DNA from: Clostridia bacterium | Lineage (GTDB): Bacteria; Bacillota; Clostridia; Christensenellales; Borkfalkiaceae | Direction of reading: 5' to 3' | Assembly: GCA_017502525.1 (NCBI GenBank) | Contig: JAFVUV010000032.1 | Span: 1-64,000 of the forward strand | DNA: 64,000 nt | Shown: piece by piece, positions 42,264 to 51,547 of the stretch | How positions within the stretch are numbered: position 1 is the stretch's first letter | Layout: every line of letters starts with the position of its first letter | Notes under the pieces: model-generated | What the model was told of the DNA's origin: nothing | The model's database searches: none | The model's input: only the letters and a program-made list of their open reading frames with translations | Position numbers and translations under genes: made by a program

Positions 42264-43940
42264 ATGTTACCAACACAAGCAACATCTTTTAGTCAACTGT
42301 TTACGGGCGACCAACTCGCAGTATATCTATCTTTAAGCGCTCTTAACGCCGTGCTGTTGTTTTTTGCGTCGATGAAGTTTATTTTGGTATTGCAACAATG
42401 CGGGTACCGTGGCAAAAGGTATTTTAAATGGTTGGGCAATAAAGACACGCCATACCTATCTAGATTAATGCTATTATGCTTGATGGGTTTTTTGTTTTTC
42501 TGTGTGCTTAATACTTGTTTTTCGCCACTAGCGGGCGGAACGGTTGCAACGTACATTGGGTTTGCGTCCTATTTGTTGTTTACTTTGTTATATATCAACA
42601 CGGAAAGTAGCGTCAACGCTAAAGTTCCACTTAAAAAGACCAAGCGAATAGTAAGACTTTCAATAACCTATTGCTTAGTATTATTTGGGATTTCTTTTGG
42701 GCTGATAACCCTTTTGAATTACCTTGCCTTTTTGATAAAAGACGTAACTTTTGCGATACTTAGGTTTTCACTTATATGCGGTATGCCGATATTAACGCCA
42801 TATCTATTATTCGTGGCGTATGCTTTAAACGAACCCATTGAATATCTTATAGCAAGACGCTGTAAGCGTATGGCTGTAACAAAATTAGACCATTACGATA
42901 TTATAAAGATAGGTATAACGGGTAGTTACGGAAAGACTAGCGTTAAAGAAATTCTTAAAACGATTCTTTCGCAAAAATATAGAGTTCTTGCAACGCCGGC
43001 AAGTTATAACACACCGTTAGGCATCGCGCTTTCGGTAAAACAACTTGATAGCACGCACGATATTTTCATTGCGGAAATGGGCGCGCGTAGTAAGGGTGAT
43101 ATTAAAGAACTTGCGCAAATGGTTAAACCCAAATACGGCGTGTTGACGGGAGTGAACAATCAGCATTTAGAAACTTTCGGTTCGATTGAAGTTACAAAAG
43201 ACACGAAATTTGAATTGTTTGAAAACTTGGCTAAAGACGGCGTGGGATTTTTCTCTTCTGACAACCAAAACGCGCTTGAACTTATGGATAGGTTTGATGG
43301 TGAAAAATATTCTGCGGGCATAAAAGGTGAAAACAATCTAGTAACGGCAAGCGAAATCACGACTGACGTTCGCGGTATGGAATTTACGCTTAACTTTGCT
43401 AACGGTGAATCGGTTAGATGTTCAACCGTGCTTTTAGGAAAACATAGCGTAAGAAATATTTGTCTTGCGGCGGCGGTTGCTTATGATATAGGCGTTACAC
43501 CCGAAGAAATCGCTATGGGCATTAATAGACTTAAATCCGTTGGGCATAGACTTGAACTTGTGCCAAACAATAAAAATATCGTTATCATTGACGACAGTTA
43601 CAACTCGAACGTAGACGGCGCTAATGCGGCGATGGAAGTTTTAGATACGTTTAATGGAAGAAAAATCGTGCTGACACCGGGGCTTGTTGAACTTGGTAAA
43701 ATGGAAAACGTTGCTAACCGTGAGTTCGGTAAAACGCTTTCAGAGCACGCCGACGTAGTCATAATAATAGGCAGGCACAACGCGGAAATGCTTATCAACG
43801 GTTTAATTGAAGGCGGGTTCGATAGGGAAAATATCAAATTTGCAAAATCACTAAACAAGGGCAATAAAATGCTTAACGAGATAGTTAAAGAAGGCGACGT
43901 TGTGTTGTTTGAAAACGATTTGCCCGACAACTACAATTAA
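42264..43940 (+). CDS. membrane-anchored Mur ligase (MurF-like)
   Basis: The 558-residue protein has about five membrane segments in the first 195 residues, then a Mur ligase: GITGSYGKTSVKEIL near 216, AEMGARSKGDIKELA near 268, TGVNNQHLETFGS, and the C-terminal IDDSYNSNVDGANAAMEVL. The ligase half is MurF-like, which adds D-Ala-D-Ala to the muropeptide. The ddl gene next to it supplies that dipeptide. Standard MurF is soluble, about 450 residues, so the membrane part is unusual. AAAAGG precedes the ATG. Confidence 0.85.
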   Translation: MLPTQATSFSQLFTGDQLAVYLSLSALNAVLLFFASMKFILVLQQCGYRGKRYFKWLGNKDTPYLSRLMLLCLMGFLFFCVLNTCFSPLAGGTVATYIGFASYLLFTLLYINTESSVNAKVPLKKTKRIVRLSITYCLVLFGISFGLITLLNYLAFLIKDVTFAILRFSLICGMPILTPYLLFVAYALNEPIEYLIARRCKRMAVTKLDHYDIIKIGITGSYGKTSVKEILKTILSQKYRVLATPASYNTPLGIALSVKQLDSTHDIFIAEMGARSKGDIKELAQMVKPKYGVLTGVNNQHLETFGSIEVTKDTKFELFENLAKDGVGFFSSDNQNALELMDRFDGEKYSAGIKGENNLVTASEITTDVRGMEFTLNFANGESVRCSTVLLGKHSVRNICLAAAVAYDIGVTPEEIAMGINRLKSVGHRLELVPNNKNIVIIDDSYNSNVDGANAAMEVLDTFNGRKIVLTPGLVELGKMENVANREFGKTLSEHADVVIIIGRHNAEMLINGLIEGGFDRENIKFAKSLNKGNKMLNEIVKEGDVVLFENDLPDNYN

Positions 43941-43969
43941 ACTAAACAAAACCAACTTAAGAAAGACTT

Positions 43970-44010
43970 AAAAGCACCAAAGCAAAAAAATTTTGCGGAG
44001 GTGTTTTTTT
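43970..44010 (+). promoter_or_regulatory. hairpin over the ddl ribosome binding site
   Basis: AAAAGCACC (43970-43978) can pair with GGTGTTTTT (44000-44008) with one G-U, and GCAAAA (43982-43987) with TTTTGC (43991-43996). The ddl site GGAGGTG lies in the 3' arm and a T7 run ends right at the ATG. It looks like a terminator and a site-hiding hairpin at once. Confidence 0.55.
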
Positions 44011-45111
44011 ATGAAAAATATTGCAGTTTTTTTTGGCGGTGAAAGCGTAGAACACGACGTTTCGGTAATTACGGGAGTTATGACGACAAATTCTTTGAAT
44101 AAAGAAAAGTTTTTACCCGTGCCTATATTGATTTCAAGCGACGGGGAGTGGTTTACGGGAGATGCACTGCTTGACCTGGATGCGTATAAGACGCTAGACT
44201 ATAAGACGCTGAAAAAGGTTACGTTAATATGCGGTGAAAACGCGTTGTATGAAATTAAAGGCAAAAAACATAAAAAACTTTTTGAAATTGCCTGCGCGGT
44301 AAATTGTTTGCACGGCGAACGTGGTGAAGACGGAAGTTTAAGCGGACTTTTGTCAATGTGTAAAATACCACTTGCTTCGCCCCCTGTTATGCCGTCAGCA
44401 ATAAGCATAGATAAAAATTTCACTAAAAAAGTTTTACGCGCGCTAAAAGTTAAAACGGTGGATGGCGTGATGATAAAAGGCGGATTGAATAAAAGCGCGC
44501 TAGAAAAAATACAATATCCCGTAATAGTTAAACCTAATCGCTTAGGCTCAAGCATAGGGGTGTCTAAAGTCGAAAATTTAACACAGTTACGCTCTGCGAT
44601 AAATCTTGCGTTAAGGTTTGGCGACGAAGTGCTATTAGAAAAGTGCTTAGCCGATTTTATCGAAATAAACTGTGCAGTTTACAAAAAGGCTAACGGGGAG
44701 ATAGTGGTATCCGAGTGTGAACAACCTATCGGCGCGGATAAGGTGCTGTCTTTTAACGATAAATACGAAAACGGGCAAAGAGTTTTTCCAGCAAATATTG
44801 ATAAGAAGATAACGGATAAAATTAAGCGCACGGCAAAAAAGGTGTATATAGAAATGTGCTTTAGCGGAGTTATTCGCATAGACTTTTTCGTTGTGGGCGG
44901 TGAAGTTTACATAAATGAGTTGAATACCGTTCCAGGGTCTTTAGCATATTATTTGTTTTGCAAAACGCTAAAAGAATTTTCAAAGATGCTAGAAGATTTG
45001 ATAGAAGTAGCATTATGCGAATATGCAAAATCAATGACAGTTATAAAAAAATTTGATACGGGTATTTTATTGTTTAGCGGTTGTAAAAGTTGCAAACGCA
45101 TAGGAAAATGA
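44011..45111 (+). CDS. ddl: D-alanine--D-alanine ligase
   Basis: The 366-residue ATP-grasp enzyme makes the D-Ala-D-Ala dipeptide of peptidoglycan. It shows FFGGESVEHDVSVITG near 6, VKPNRLGSSIGVSKV, LEKCLADFIEINCAV and YINELNTVPGSLAYY. GGAGGTG at 43997-44003 fixes the start. The neighbouring MurF-like ligase uses its product. The C-terminal end is about 20 residues longer than the core and ends in cysteines (GCKSCKRIGK). Confidence 0.93.
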   Translation: MKNIAVFFGGESVEHDVSVITGVMTTNSLNKEKFLPVPILISSDGEWFTGDALLDLDAYKTLDYKTLKKVTLICGENALYEIKGKKHKKLFEIACAVNCLHGERGEDGSLSGLLSMCKIPLASPPVMPSAISIDKNFTKKVLRALKVKTVDGVMIKGGLNKSALEKIQYPVIVKPNRLGSSIGVSKVENLTQLRSAINLALRFGDEVLLEKCLADFIEINCAVYKKANGEIVVSECEQPIGADKVLSFNDKYENGQRVFPANIDKKITDKIKRTAKKVYIEMCFSGVIRIDFFVVGGEVYINELNTVPGSLAYYLFCKTLKEFSKMLEDLIEVALCEYAKSMTVIKKFDTGILLFSGCKSCKRIGK

Positions 45112-45153
45112 TTATAATGTGATAAAACGACTTAAAAATCGTGGAGGTACGTT

Positions 45154-46353
45154 ATGGAAAAAATTAAGATGGTTACGCCGTTAGTTGAAATGGACGGCGA
45201 CGAAATGACTAGGGTTTTGTGGCAATGGATAAAAGAAATTTTAATTGAACCGTTTGTAGACCTTAAAACCGAGTATTACGATTTAGGATTAGTAAACCGT
45301 GATAAAACGGAAGATAAAGTAACGTCTGAAAGTGCATTAGCAACAAAAAAATATGGAGTTGCAGTAAAGTGTGCAACCATAACCCCCAACGCGCAAAGGA
45401 TGACTGAATATAACCTAAAGAGCATGTGGAAAAGTCCTAACGGAACTATCAGGGCAATGCTTGACGGAACGGTATTTCGCGCACCTATCTTGGTGGACGG
45501 CATTACGCCGTATATTCCCACGTGGAAAAAGCCAATCGTAATCGCGCGTCACGCTTACGGCGATATTTATAAAGCGGTTGACGGGCTTGCTGGCGAAGGT
45601 AAGGCAGAACTCGTTTTCACCGATAGAAACGGGCAAAAAACTGTTAAAACAATTCACGAATTTAATTCGGAAGGCGCTGTGCTTGCTATGCACAACACCG
45701 ATAAATCGATAAAGAGTTTTGCGCGCGCTTGCTTTAATTACGCACTTGATATGAAACTTCCACTTTGGTTTTCTTCTAAAGATACCATAAGCAAGGTGTA
45801 CGACGGCAACTTTAAGCAAATTTTTGCAGACGTATACGAGAACGAATATAAAGAAAAGTTCGAAAAGGCGGGCATAGAATATATGTATACGCTTATTGAC
45901 GACGTTGTTGCTCGTATCGTAAGAAGTGAAGGCGGTATCGTTTGGGCGTGCAAAAATTACGACGGTGACGTTATGAGCGATATGGTCGCAACCGCTTACG
46001 GCAGTTTAGCTATGATGACCAGCGTTTTAGTGTCGCCCGACGGCGTTTACGAATACGAAGCCGCACACGGCACGGTAACTCGTCATTATTATAAATATAT
46101 TAAAGGCGAAGAAACTTCAACTAACCCCGTTGCAACCATTTTTGCTTGGAGCGGTGCGCTTAGAAAACGTGGTGAGCTTGATAATACGCCTGAATTAATC
46201 GACTTTGCAAATAGGCTTGAAAAGGCAACCGTAGAAACCATTGAAAAAGGTGAAATGACGGGCGATTTAGTTGGCTTGTTCAAAAAGGATGGCGTTCAAG
46301 CGAAAAAACTCAATTCAAAAGATTTCTTAAAAGCAATCGCAACAAGAATTTAA
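45154..46353 (+). CDS. icd: NADP-dependent isocitrate dehydrogenase
   Basis: The 399-residue enzyme converts isocitrate to 2-oxoglutarate and CO2. It matches the eukaryote-like homodimer type: [19 protein letters not shown], the substrate loop [17 protein letters not shown], and [30 protein letters not shown] before the ATG. It is a single-gene unit with a hairpin after it. Confidence 0.95.
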   Translation: MEKIKMVTPLVEMDGDEMTRVLWQWIKEILIEPFVDLKTEYYDLGLVNRDKTEDKVTSESALATKKYGVAVKCATITPNAQRMTEYNLKSMWKSPNGTIRAMLDGTVFRAPILVDGITPYIPTWKKPIVIARHAYGDIYKAVDGLAGEGKAELVFTDRNGQKTVKTIHEFNSEGAVLAMHNTDKSIKSFARACFNYALDMKLPLWFSSKDTISKVYDGNFKQIFADVYENEYKEKFEKAGIEYMYTLIDDVVARIVRSEGGIVWACKNYDGDVMSDMVATAYGSLAMMTSVLVSPDGVYEYEAAHGTVTRHYYKYIKGEETSTNPVATIFAWSGALRKRGELDNTPELIDFANRLEKATVETIEKGEMTGDLVGLFKKDGVQAKKLNSKDFLKAIATRI

Positions 46354-46376
46354 CAAATTTAAAACCTAAACAAAAA

Positions 46377-46403
46377 ATATCCACCAGCGTTGCTGGTGGA
46401 TAT
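46377..46403. terminator. shared terminator, icd and mntP
   Basis: ATATCCACCAGC and GCTGGTGGATAT form a 12-bp stem around GTT. The minus-strand side has the better T-run (TTTTTTG), the plus side a weaker one. Confidence 0.75.
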
Positions 46404-46420
46404 TCGTTTAATTTTATTCT

Positions 46421-46996
46421 TTAACAAAGGGCTTCGGCAAGCGATTTTATTGCAAGCACGAAAAGAATTCCTGCGCCAACCCATTCTGCATATTTGCTTA
46501 ACAGTTTGCCTAAAGTCTTTCCGAATTGTAAGGCAAGTGATACCAACAAGAAAGTTACGCCAACGATTAATAGAACGGCATATACTATATGCATATTTAA
46601 ATCGATTGCAAAAGTCGCGCCGATTACTAACGCGTCAATGCTGGTTGCAATCGCTTGCAAAACGATTATCCAAAGGGTAAATTTCTTTTTGTCTTCTATT
46701 TTACACTCACCGTCTTTATCGCCTTTAAATATATCGAAAATAATTTTCACTGAAAGAAACAAGAAAATACCTGCCGTTAAAAACTTTCCAATCGACGAAA
46801 TATAAGCCGAAAAAATTGAGCCGATAAAATAGCCGATAAGTGGCATAAGCCCTTGAAAAAACGCAAATAAAATAGGCATTGACCACTCTTTTGCGCGTGT
46901 TAGCGAGCATTTATGCGTGGTGCAGTTTGCAATAGTAATGGCGCACGCGTCCATGGACAGCGCAACGCCTATAAATATAATATCTAATACTCCCAT
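46421..46996 (-). CDS. mntP: manganese efflux pump MntP
   Basis: The 191-residue membrane protein has six segments in two halves and the paired aspartate motifs SMDACAI (D16) and ATSIDALVIG near 118. It exports Mn(II). AAAGG lies before the ATG. No yybP-ykoY manganese riboswitch is seen upstream. It is divergent from ung, 102 bp apart. Confidence 0.92.
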   Translation of the reverse strand: MGVLDIIFIGVALSMDACAITIANCTTHKCSLTRAKEWSMPILFAFFQGLMPLIGYFIGSIFSAYISSIGKFLTAGIFLFLSVKIIFDIFKGDKDGECKIEDKKKFTLWIIVLQAIATSIDALVIGATFAIDLNMHIVYAVLLIVGVTFLLVSLALQFGKTLGKLLSKYAEWVGAGILFVLAIKSLAEALC

Positions 46997-47098
46997 ACAA
47001 AACCTTTCGCTTGTAGTTTCAAATTATTATATATAATTATATTGATTTTGTCAAAAGAAATATGATATTATATATAAAACAAAAGTTAAGGAAAGTCT

Positions 47099-47767
47099 AT
47101 GTATAAGATTACTAAGGAGTGGGATGAACTGCTTTTTGATGAGTTCAGTTCGGAAAACTATAAAGCCTTGCGTGAATTTTTGAAAAAAGAATATTCTACT
47201 TGTACTGTATATCCGTCTATGTACGATATATTTAACAGTATGAAATATACTTCTTTTTCGGATTTAAAGGTCGTTCTTTTGGGGCAAGACCCATATCATA
47301 ACGAAGGGCAGGCTATGGGGTTATCTTTTTCCGTGCCGGACGGCGTGCAAATTCCACCGTCGCTAACGAATATGTATAAAGAACTGCATAATGAAACGGG
47401 CTTTATTCCGCCCAAAAGCGGTAATCTTATAGGTTGGGCAAAACAAGGGGTATTACTTCTCAATACAGTTTTGACCGTGCGTGCCCACCAAGCGAATTCG
47501 CACAAAGGTCAGGGGTGGGAAAAGTTTACCGATAGTATAATCAAAAAAATTTCCGATAAAAAACAAGGCGTGGTGTTTTTGCTTTGGGGCGGTAACGCTC
47601 GCAGTAAAAAACCACTTATAGACAAAACAAAGCATTTGGTTTTAGAGTGCGCTCACCCAAGTCCACTATCCGCTTATAACGGATTTTTTGGATGCGGACA
47701 TTTTGTTAAAACTAACGAATATTTAACTAGCGTCGGCAAAACGCCGATTGATTGGAGTGATTTATGA
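47099..47767 (+). CDS. ung: uracil-DNA glycosylase
   Basis: The 222-residue repair enzyme removes uracil from DNA. Motif A is VVLLGQDPYHNEGQAMGLSFSV near 60, with catalytic aspartate; motif B is HPSPLSAY near 187. AAGGAAAG precedes the start. It overlaps the next gene by four bases. Confidence 0.95.
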   Translation: MYKITKEWDELLFDEFSSENYKALREFLKKEYSTCTVYPSMYDIFNSMKYTSFSDLKVVLLGQDPYHNEGQAMGLSFSVPDGVQIPPSLTNMYKELHNETGFIPPKSGNLIGWAKQGVLLLNTVLTVRAHQANSHKGQGWEKFTDSIIKKISDKKQGVVFLLWGGNARSKKPLIDKTKHLVLECAHPSPLSAYNGFFGCGHFVKTNEYLTSVGKTPIDWSDL

Positions 47768-48975
47768 AATACGTTATTATATTAGGGGACGGTATGGCTG
47801 ATTACCGTCAACCGTCGCTCGGCGGGAAAACACCGCTTATGCTTGCTAAAAAGCCTTATATCGACGCGCTTGCAAAGGTCAGCGAAGTTGGACTTTGCAA
47901 AACCGTGCCTTGCGGTATGAAACCGGGCAGCGACGTTGCTAACCTTTCGGTTTTAGGATATAATCCGCACGACTGTTACACGGGGCGCTCTCCGTTAGAA
48001 GCCGCGTCTATCGGTATTAACTTAAAAGATACCGACGTTACTGCGCGCGCTAATCTAGTTACCGTGTCGGATGAGAAGGTTTACAGCGATAAAACTATGA
48101 TTGATTATAGCGCGGGCGAAATTTCTACTGAAGAAGCAAAAGAACTTATCGAATTTTTGGCTAAGGAAATTAACGACGACGTTTATAAACTTTACGCTGG
48201 TATTAGTTATCGTCATTGTTTAGTCGTTGATAACGGCGTGGTTGCGGGCGACTTTACGCCACCGCACGATATTACGGGCAAACCCGTGAAAGAATATTTG
48301 CCCGAAAGCGAACAAGGCAAAAAACTTTTATTGTTAATGGAAAAGTCTTACGAACTTCTCAAAGACCACCCCGTGAACAAAAGAAGAATTGCAAACGGCA
48401 AACGCCCTGCAAATTCGCTATGGTTTTGGGGGGAAGGCACGAAACCTGCCCTTGAAAAGTTTGAAGATAAATTCTCTCTTAAAGGCGGTATAATTTCGGC
48501 GGTGGATTTACTCAAAGGTATTGGCAAACTTGCGGATATGCGCGTTATTGAAGTTGACGGTGCGACGGGTAATTACGACACTAATTTTTCGGGTAAGGCG
48601 CAAGCGTGTTTGGATGCGATTGACGACGGACTAGATTTGGTTTATTTGCATATGGAAGCGCCAGACGAATGTGGTCATCACGGCGACGCTGAGCATAAAA
48701 TCTATTCTATTGAACAGATTGACGAAAAGGTGGTTAAACCCGTGATTGAAGGCTTGAAGGTTCGCGGAGAAGATTTTGCCGTGCTTATTTGTCCCGACCA
48801 CCCCACGCCTATATCTATTATGACGCATTGTTCCGACCCCGTTCCTTATTTAATTTATAGAAGTAATACCGTGATTAATAGCGGTGCAACTTGCTACGAC
48901 GAAGAGCAAGCCGAAAAAACGGGCATCTTCATTGAACGCGGATATGAACTGATGCAAAAACTTATTAAAGGTTAA
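47764..48975 (+). CDS. cofactor-independent phosphoglycerate mutase (ApgM family)
   Basis: The 403-residue enzyme belongs to the archaeal-type 2,3-BPG-independent mutase group in the alkaline phosphatase superfamily: YVIILGDGMADYR at the start and GSDVANLSVLGYNP with the likely serine nucleophile near 56. The C-terminal LHMEAPDECGHHGDAEHKI and ICPDHPTPISIMTH carry the metal ligands. The family also includes homoserine kinase-like members, so the substrate is uncertain. It is coupled to ung by ATGA. Confidence 0.88.
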   Translation: MKYVIILGDGMADYRQPSLGGKTPLMLAKKPYIDALAKVSEVGLCKTVPCGMKPGSDVANLSVLGYNPHDCYTGRSPLEAASIGINLKDTDVTARANLVTVSDEKVYSDKTMIDYSAGEISTEEAKELIEFLAKEINDDVYKLYAGISYRHCLVVDNGVVAGDFTPPHDITGKPVKEYLPESEQGKKLLLLMEKSYELLKDHPVNKRRIANGKRPANSLWFWGEGTKPALEKFEDKFSLKGGIISAVDLLKGIGKLADMRVIEVDGATGNYDTNFSGKAQACLDAIDDGLDLVYLHMEAPDECGHHGDAEHKIYSIEQIDEKVVKPVIEGLKVRGEDFAVLICPDHPTPISIMTHCSDPVPYLIYRSNTVINSGATCYDEEQAEKTGIFIERGYELMQKLIKG

Positions 48976-48990
48976 TTTAATATATTCGAC

Positions 48991-49027
48991 AAAACACGCC
49001 ACCGATTTTTATCGGGGCGTGTTTTTT
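48991..49027 (+). terminator. terminator after apgM
   Basis: AAAACACGCC (48991-49000) pairs with GGCGTGTTTT (49016-49025); CCGAT/ATCGG pair inside. A run of Ts follows. Confidence 0.9.
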
Positions 49028-49090
49028 TGTGTCATATCTAAAGCGCTACCTTCATAAATTTTACTGATAGGCAATAAAAGGAGTAAAATT

Positions 49091-49927
49091 ATGAACGAAA
49101 AACTTCAATATGCAACGATGCTTGAAATTCCCGTCAGCACTTGCAACGTTACTTTTAGACAAAAGAAAAAATCTAAAGGCAAAAAAAATCGCAGAGTCGA
49201 TTCCGAAGTGGTTAAACAAGAACTTTTAGATAAAATCAATTCTGATGAAATTCAAAGCCAAGCTACAGGACAATGCGAGTACGCGGAGCAGGACGGCGTT
49301 CAAATTCAAGAACGAACGCAAGAGATTGACGGCGAACTCACGCAAACTGCCGACAGTGGCCTTGTAGAAACTACCGCAGTAGTTCATATCGGCAAAGTCA
49401 AACGTAAAAAAGAGCCTTCTAAACTTAAAGTGTCTATAATTGGCGTTCAACTTGCGATAATAGGCGTGCTTGTGGCAACTATTTTCTTAACAAACGCTCT
49501 TTACGCGGATAGCGGTATAAACGTATTTTTGCGCGGTGTTTTCGGCGTTGAGCAATCTAAGGTGGACGATAGAATTTTTAACGACTTCTCGCCCGTGTTG
49601 TCCGTGGGGGACGGCGAAGTGGTGTTGGAAGAAGGCGTTATGACTTTCAGCGGGGAAGGCAGTGTTTATTCGCCTTGCAACGGCAAGATTACTTCGGTCG
49701 TTCAAGACGTGGACGGTAAATTTACTATTGAAATTACCCATAGTTCAAACTTTAAGTCGGTACTATCGGGCGTTGACTATGCTTACGTCGGGCTAGAAGA
49801 TATGGTTTACAACACGATTCCCGTCGGCTACGTTACCGCCGGAGCGACTATGTGCTTTAAAAGTGGGGACGGAAGCGTTATTTCAAATTATCAAATAGTC
49901 GATTACGCCGTTATATGGGCGGTATAA
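49091..49927 (+). CDS. spoIVFA: SpoIVFA-like stage IV sporulation protein
   Basis: The 278-residue protein has a polar N-terminal half, one membrane segment near 117-137 and a C-terminal domain from about 180 (GSVYSPCNGKITSVVQDVDGK) that looks like a degenerate LytM/M23 fold without the metal-binding residues. This matches SpoIVFA, which holds and inhibits the protease SpoIVFB in the outer forespore membrane. The identification rests mainly on the overlap with the SpoIVFB-like gene. AAAGGAG precedes the ATG. Confidence 0.7.
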   Translation: MNEKLQYATMLEIPVSTCNVTFRQKKKSKGKKNRRVDSEVVKQELLDKINSDEIQSQATGQCEYAEQDGVQIQERTQEIDGELTQTADSGLVETTAVVHIGKVKRKKEPSKLKVSIIGVQLAIIGVLVATIFLTNALYADSGINVFLRGVFGVEQSKVDDRIFNDFSPVLSVGDGEVVLEEGVMTFSGEGSVYSPCNGKITSVVQDVDGKFTIEITHSSNFKSVLSGVDYAYVGLEDMVYNTIPVGYVTAGATMCFKSGDGSVISNYQIVDYAVIWAV

Positions 49928-50763
49928 AACTTTCTGTTCATCCGCTGTTTTTTATCTTCGGGCTTTTCTATGCGCTGACGGGCAGAATATTCGTATTTCT
50001 AATTTATACGATTTGTGCCGTCGCACACGAGATAGGACACTCGCTAGTTGCAAATTCTATCGGCTATAAATTAAATAAAATTAAGCTAATGCCGTTCGGC
50101 GCGGTGGTTTCGGGTAATATTGACGGGCTGAAGTTAAAGGATGAAATCAAAATTGCACTAGCAGGACCGTTAGTAAATTTAGCAATAGGGATACTGTTCA
50201 TTGCTGTGTGGTGGATTTTTCCAGAAAGTTACGCGTTTACTGATATTGCCGTAGAAGCGTGTTTGACTATGGCGCTCGTGAATTTTTTGCCCATATTTCC
50301 GCTTGACGGTGGAAGAATTACTTTGGCGACCTTATCAATCTTTTACGGCAAAAACAAAGCTTTGATTATTTCAAGGATTATAGGCGTGGTGTTTTCTGTT
50401 GCGTTGATAGTTGGTTTTATAGTAACTTGCTTTAAAACGCCTAATTTTTCGCTACTGTTTTTTTCGTTATTCGTTGTATTCGGGGCGCTCGATAAGGGTA
50501 AAGAAAATACGTACGTTAGGATTTATTCGGCGATAAATACCGAAAGTTTAAAACGGGGTATGCCTTACAATAAATGCGCGTTGCACTCTTCTGCAAGCGT
50601 TAAAAAACTAATGAGCGTTTTAGACTTTAACGCCGTAAACGAAGTCGTGGTTTATAAAGACGATAAACCATTAACCGTGCTGTCGCAAGAAAAAATCGTT
50701 AAGATTATCGAAAGTGGCGATTTGTACGCGCCTATTGATAGATATTTAGCGGTAAAACCTTGA
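49915..50763 (+). CDS. spoIVFB: SpoIVFB-like site-2 protease
   Basis: The 282-residue M50 protease has HEIGH at residues 38-42 and FPLDGGRI near 130 (third zinc ligand), with about six membrane segments and a C-terminal CBS-like tail. In Bacillus, SpoIVFB cleaves pro-sigma-K during engulfment completion. Length and gene pairing fit; sigK itself is not in the window. It overlaps spoIVFA by 13 bases. Confidence 0.85.
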   Translation: MGGIKLSVHPLFFIFGLFYALTGRIFVFLIYTICAVAHEIGHSLVANSIGYKLNKIKLMPFGAVVSGNIDGLKLKDEIKIALAGPLVNLAIGILFIAVWWIFPESYAFTDIAVEACLTMALVNFLPIFPLDGGRITLATLSIFYGKNKALIISRIIGVVFSVALIVGFIVTCFKTPNFSLLFFSLFVVFGALDKGKENTYVRIYSAINTESLKRGMPYNKCALHSSASVKKLMSVLDFNAVNEVVVYKDDKPLTVLSQEKIVKIIESGDLYAPIDRYLAVKP

Positions 50764-50802
50764 AAAACGCCGTAAAAACCATATAATATATTAAAAAATA
50801 TT

Positions 50803-50844
50803 AAGTTCGACTTTCAATATATTGTGGTCGAACTTTTAATTTTT
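50803..50844 (+). terminator. terminator after spoIVFB
   Basis: AAGTTCGAC (50803-50811) pairs with GTCGAACTT (50827-50835), then TTAATTTTT. Confidence 0.8.
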
Positions 50845-50925
50845 GCAAGATATTGTCAAGTCGCGTAAAAGTCGCTAAAAAAACTGATTTTATTATTAAA
50901 ATATTTAAAATAAGGCGTAAAAAAC

Positions 50926-50954
50926 TTGACATTGTTTTTCGTATTTGTTAAAAT
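50926..50954 (+). promoter_or_regulatory. promoter of rpmG-secE-nusG
   Basis: TTGACA (50926-50931) and TAAAAT (50949-50954) are 17 bp apart. Confidence 0.85.
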
Positions 50955-51008
50955 TGATAGGCATCTCGGAATCCGAGGTGTAATTTTTTCATGTTCGGAA
51001 GGTGCATT

Positions 51009-51173
51009 ATGGCAGCAAAAGGCGCAAGAGCAAAGATTACTTTAGCATGTACGGAATGCAAGCAAAGAAATTACGATACTTTTAAAAACAAGAAAAACGA
51101 TACTGAAAGACTTGAAATGCAAAAGTATTGCAAATTCTGCAAAAAGCATACCACTCACAAGGAAGCGAAATAA
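51009..51173 (+). CDS. rpmG: ribosomal protein L33
   Basis: The 54-residue large-subunit protein keeps two CxxC zinc pairs (CTECKQ near 14 and CKFCKK near 41), the zinc-bearing form. The start at 51009 follows GGAAGGTG. It leads the secE-nusG run, the common Firmicute order. Confidence 0.95.
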   Translation: MAAKGARAKITLACTECKQRNYDTFKNKKNDTERLEMQKYCKFCKKHTTHKEAK

Positions 51174-51231
51174 TTTTATTTCGTTCCTATTCGCCTACTC
51201 GCTAGGCTAAAAAATTAAGGGGCAAACGTAA

Positions 51232-51537
51232 ATGAAAGAAAAAAAGAGCGTTGCCGGTGATTTCGTTCAAAACGATACCACCACGAAGCAAAAAGACGTT
51301 AAAAAAGCAAAGAAAAACGGCAAAAAACCCAGATTTTTTAAGAGAATCGGCAGATGGTTTAAAGAAACTTTCGCTGAACTTAAAAAAGTTAGTTGGCCTA
51401 CCTTCGGTAAGGTAGTTAAACAAACGGGTGTTGTTTTAGTTGTCGTTTTGATTTTCCTTGTAGTTATTACGGCGTTCGACGTTGGTTTGTATAGTCTTTT
51501 AGGGTTGGTTAAACCTTCTCTACCTGGACTTTTTTAG
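51232..51537 (+). CDS. secE: preprotein translocase subunit SecE
   Basis: The 101-residue subunit of the SecYEG channel has a long basic N-terminus, the conserved amphipathic helix WFKETFAELKKVSWPTFGK near 42-60 and one membrane segment near 65-88. The single-segment form is typical of Gram-positive bacteria. AAGGGG precedes the start. Confidence 0.95.
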   Translation: MKEKKSVAGDFVQNDTTTKQKDVKKAKKNGKKPRFFKRIGRWFKETFAELKKVSWPTFGKVVKQTGVVLVVVLIFLVVITAFDVGLYSLLGLVKPSLPGLF

Positions 51538-51547
51538 GAGTTAGACA

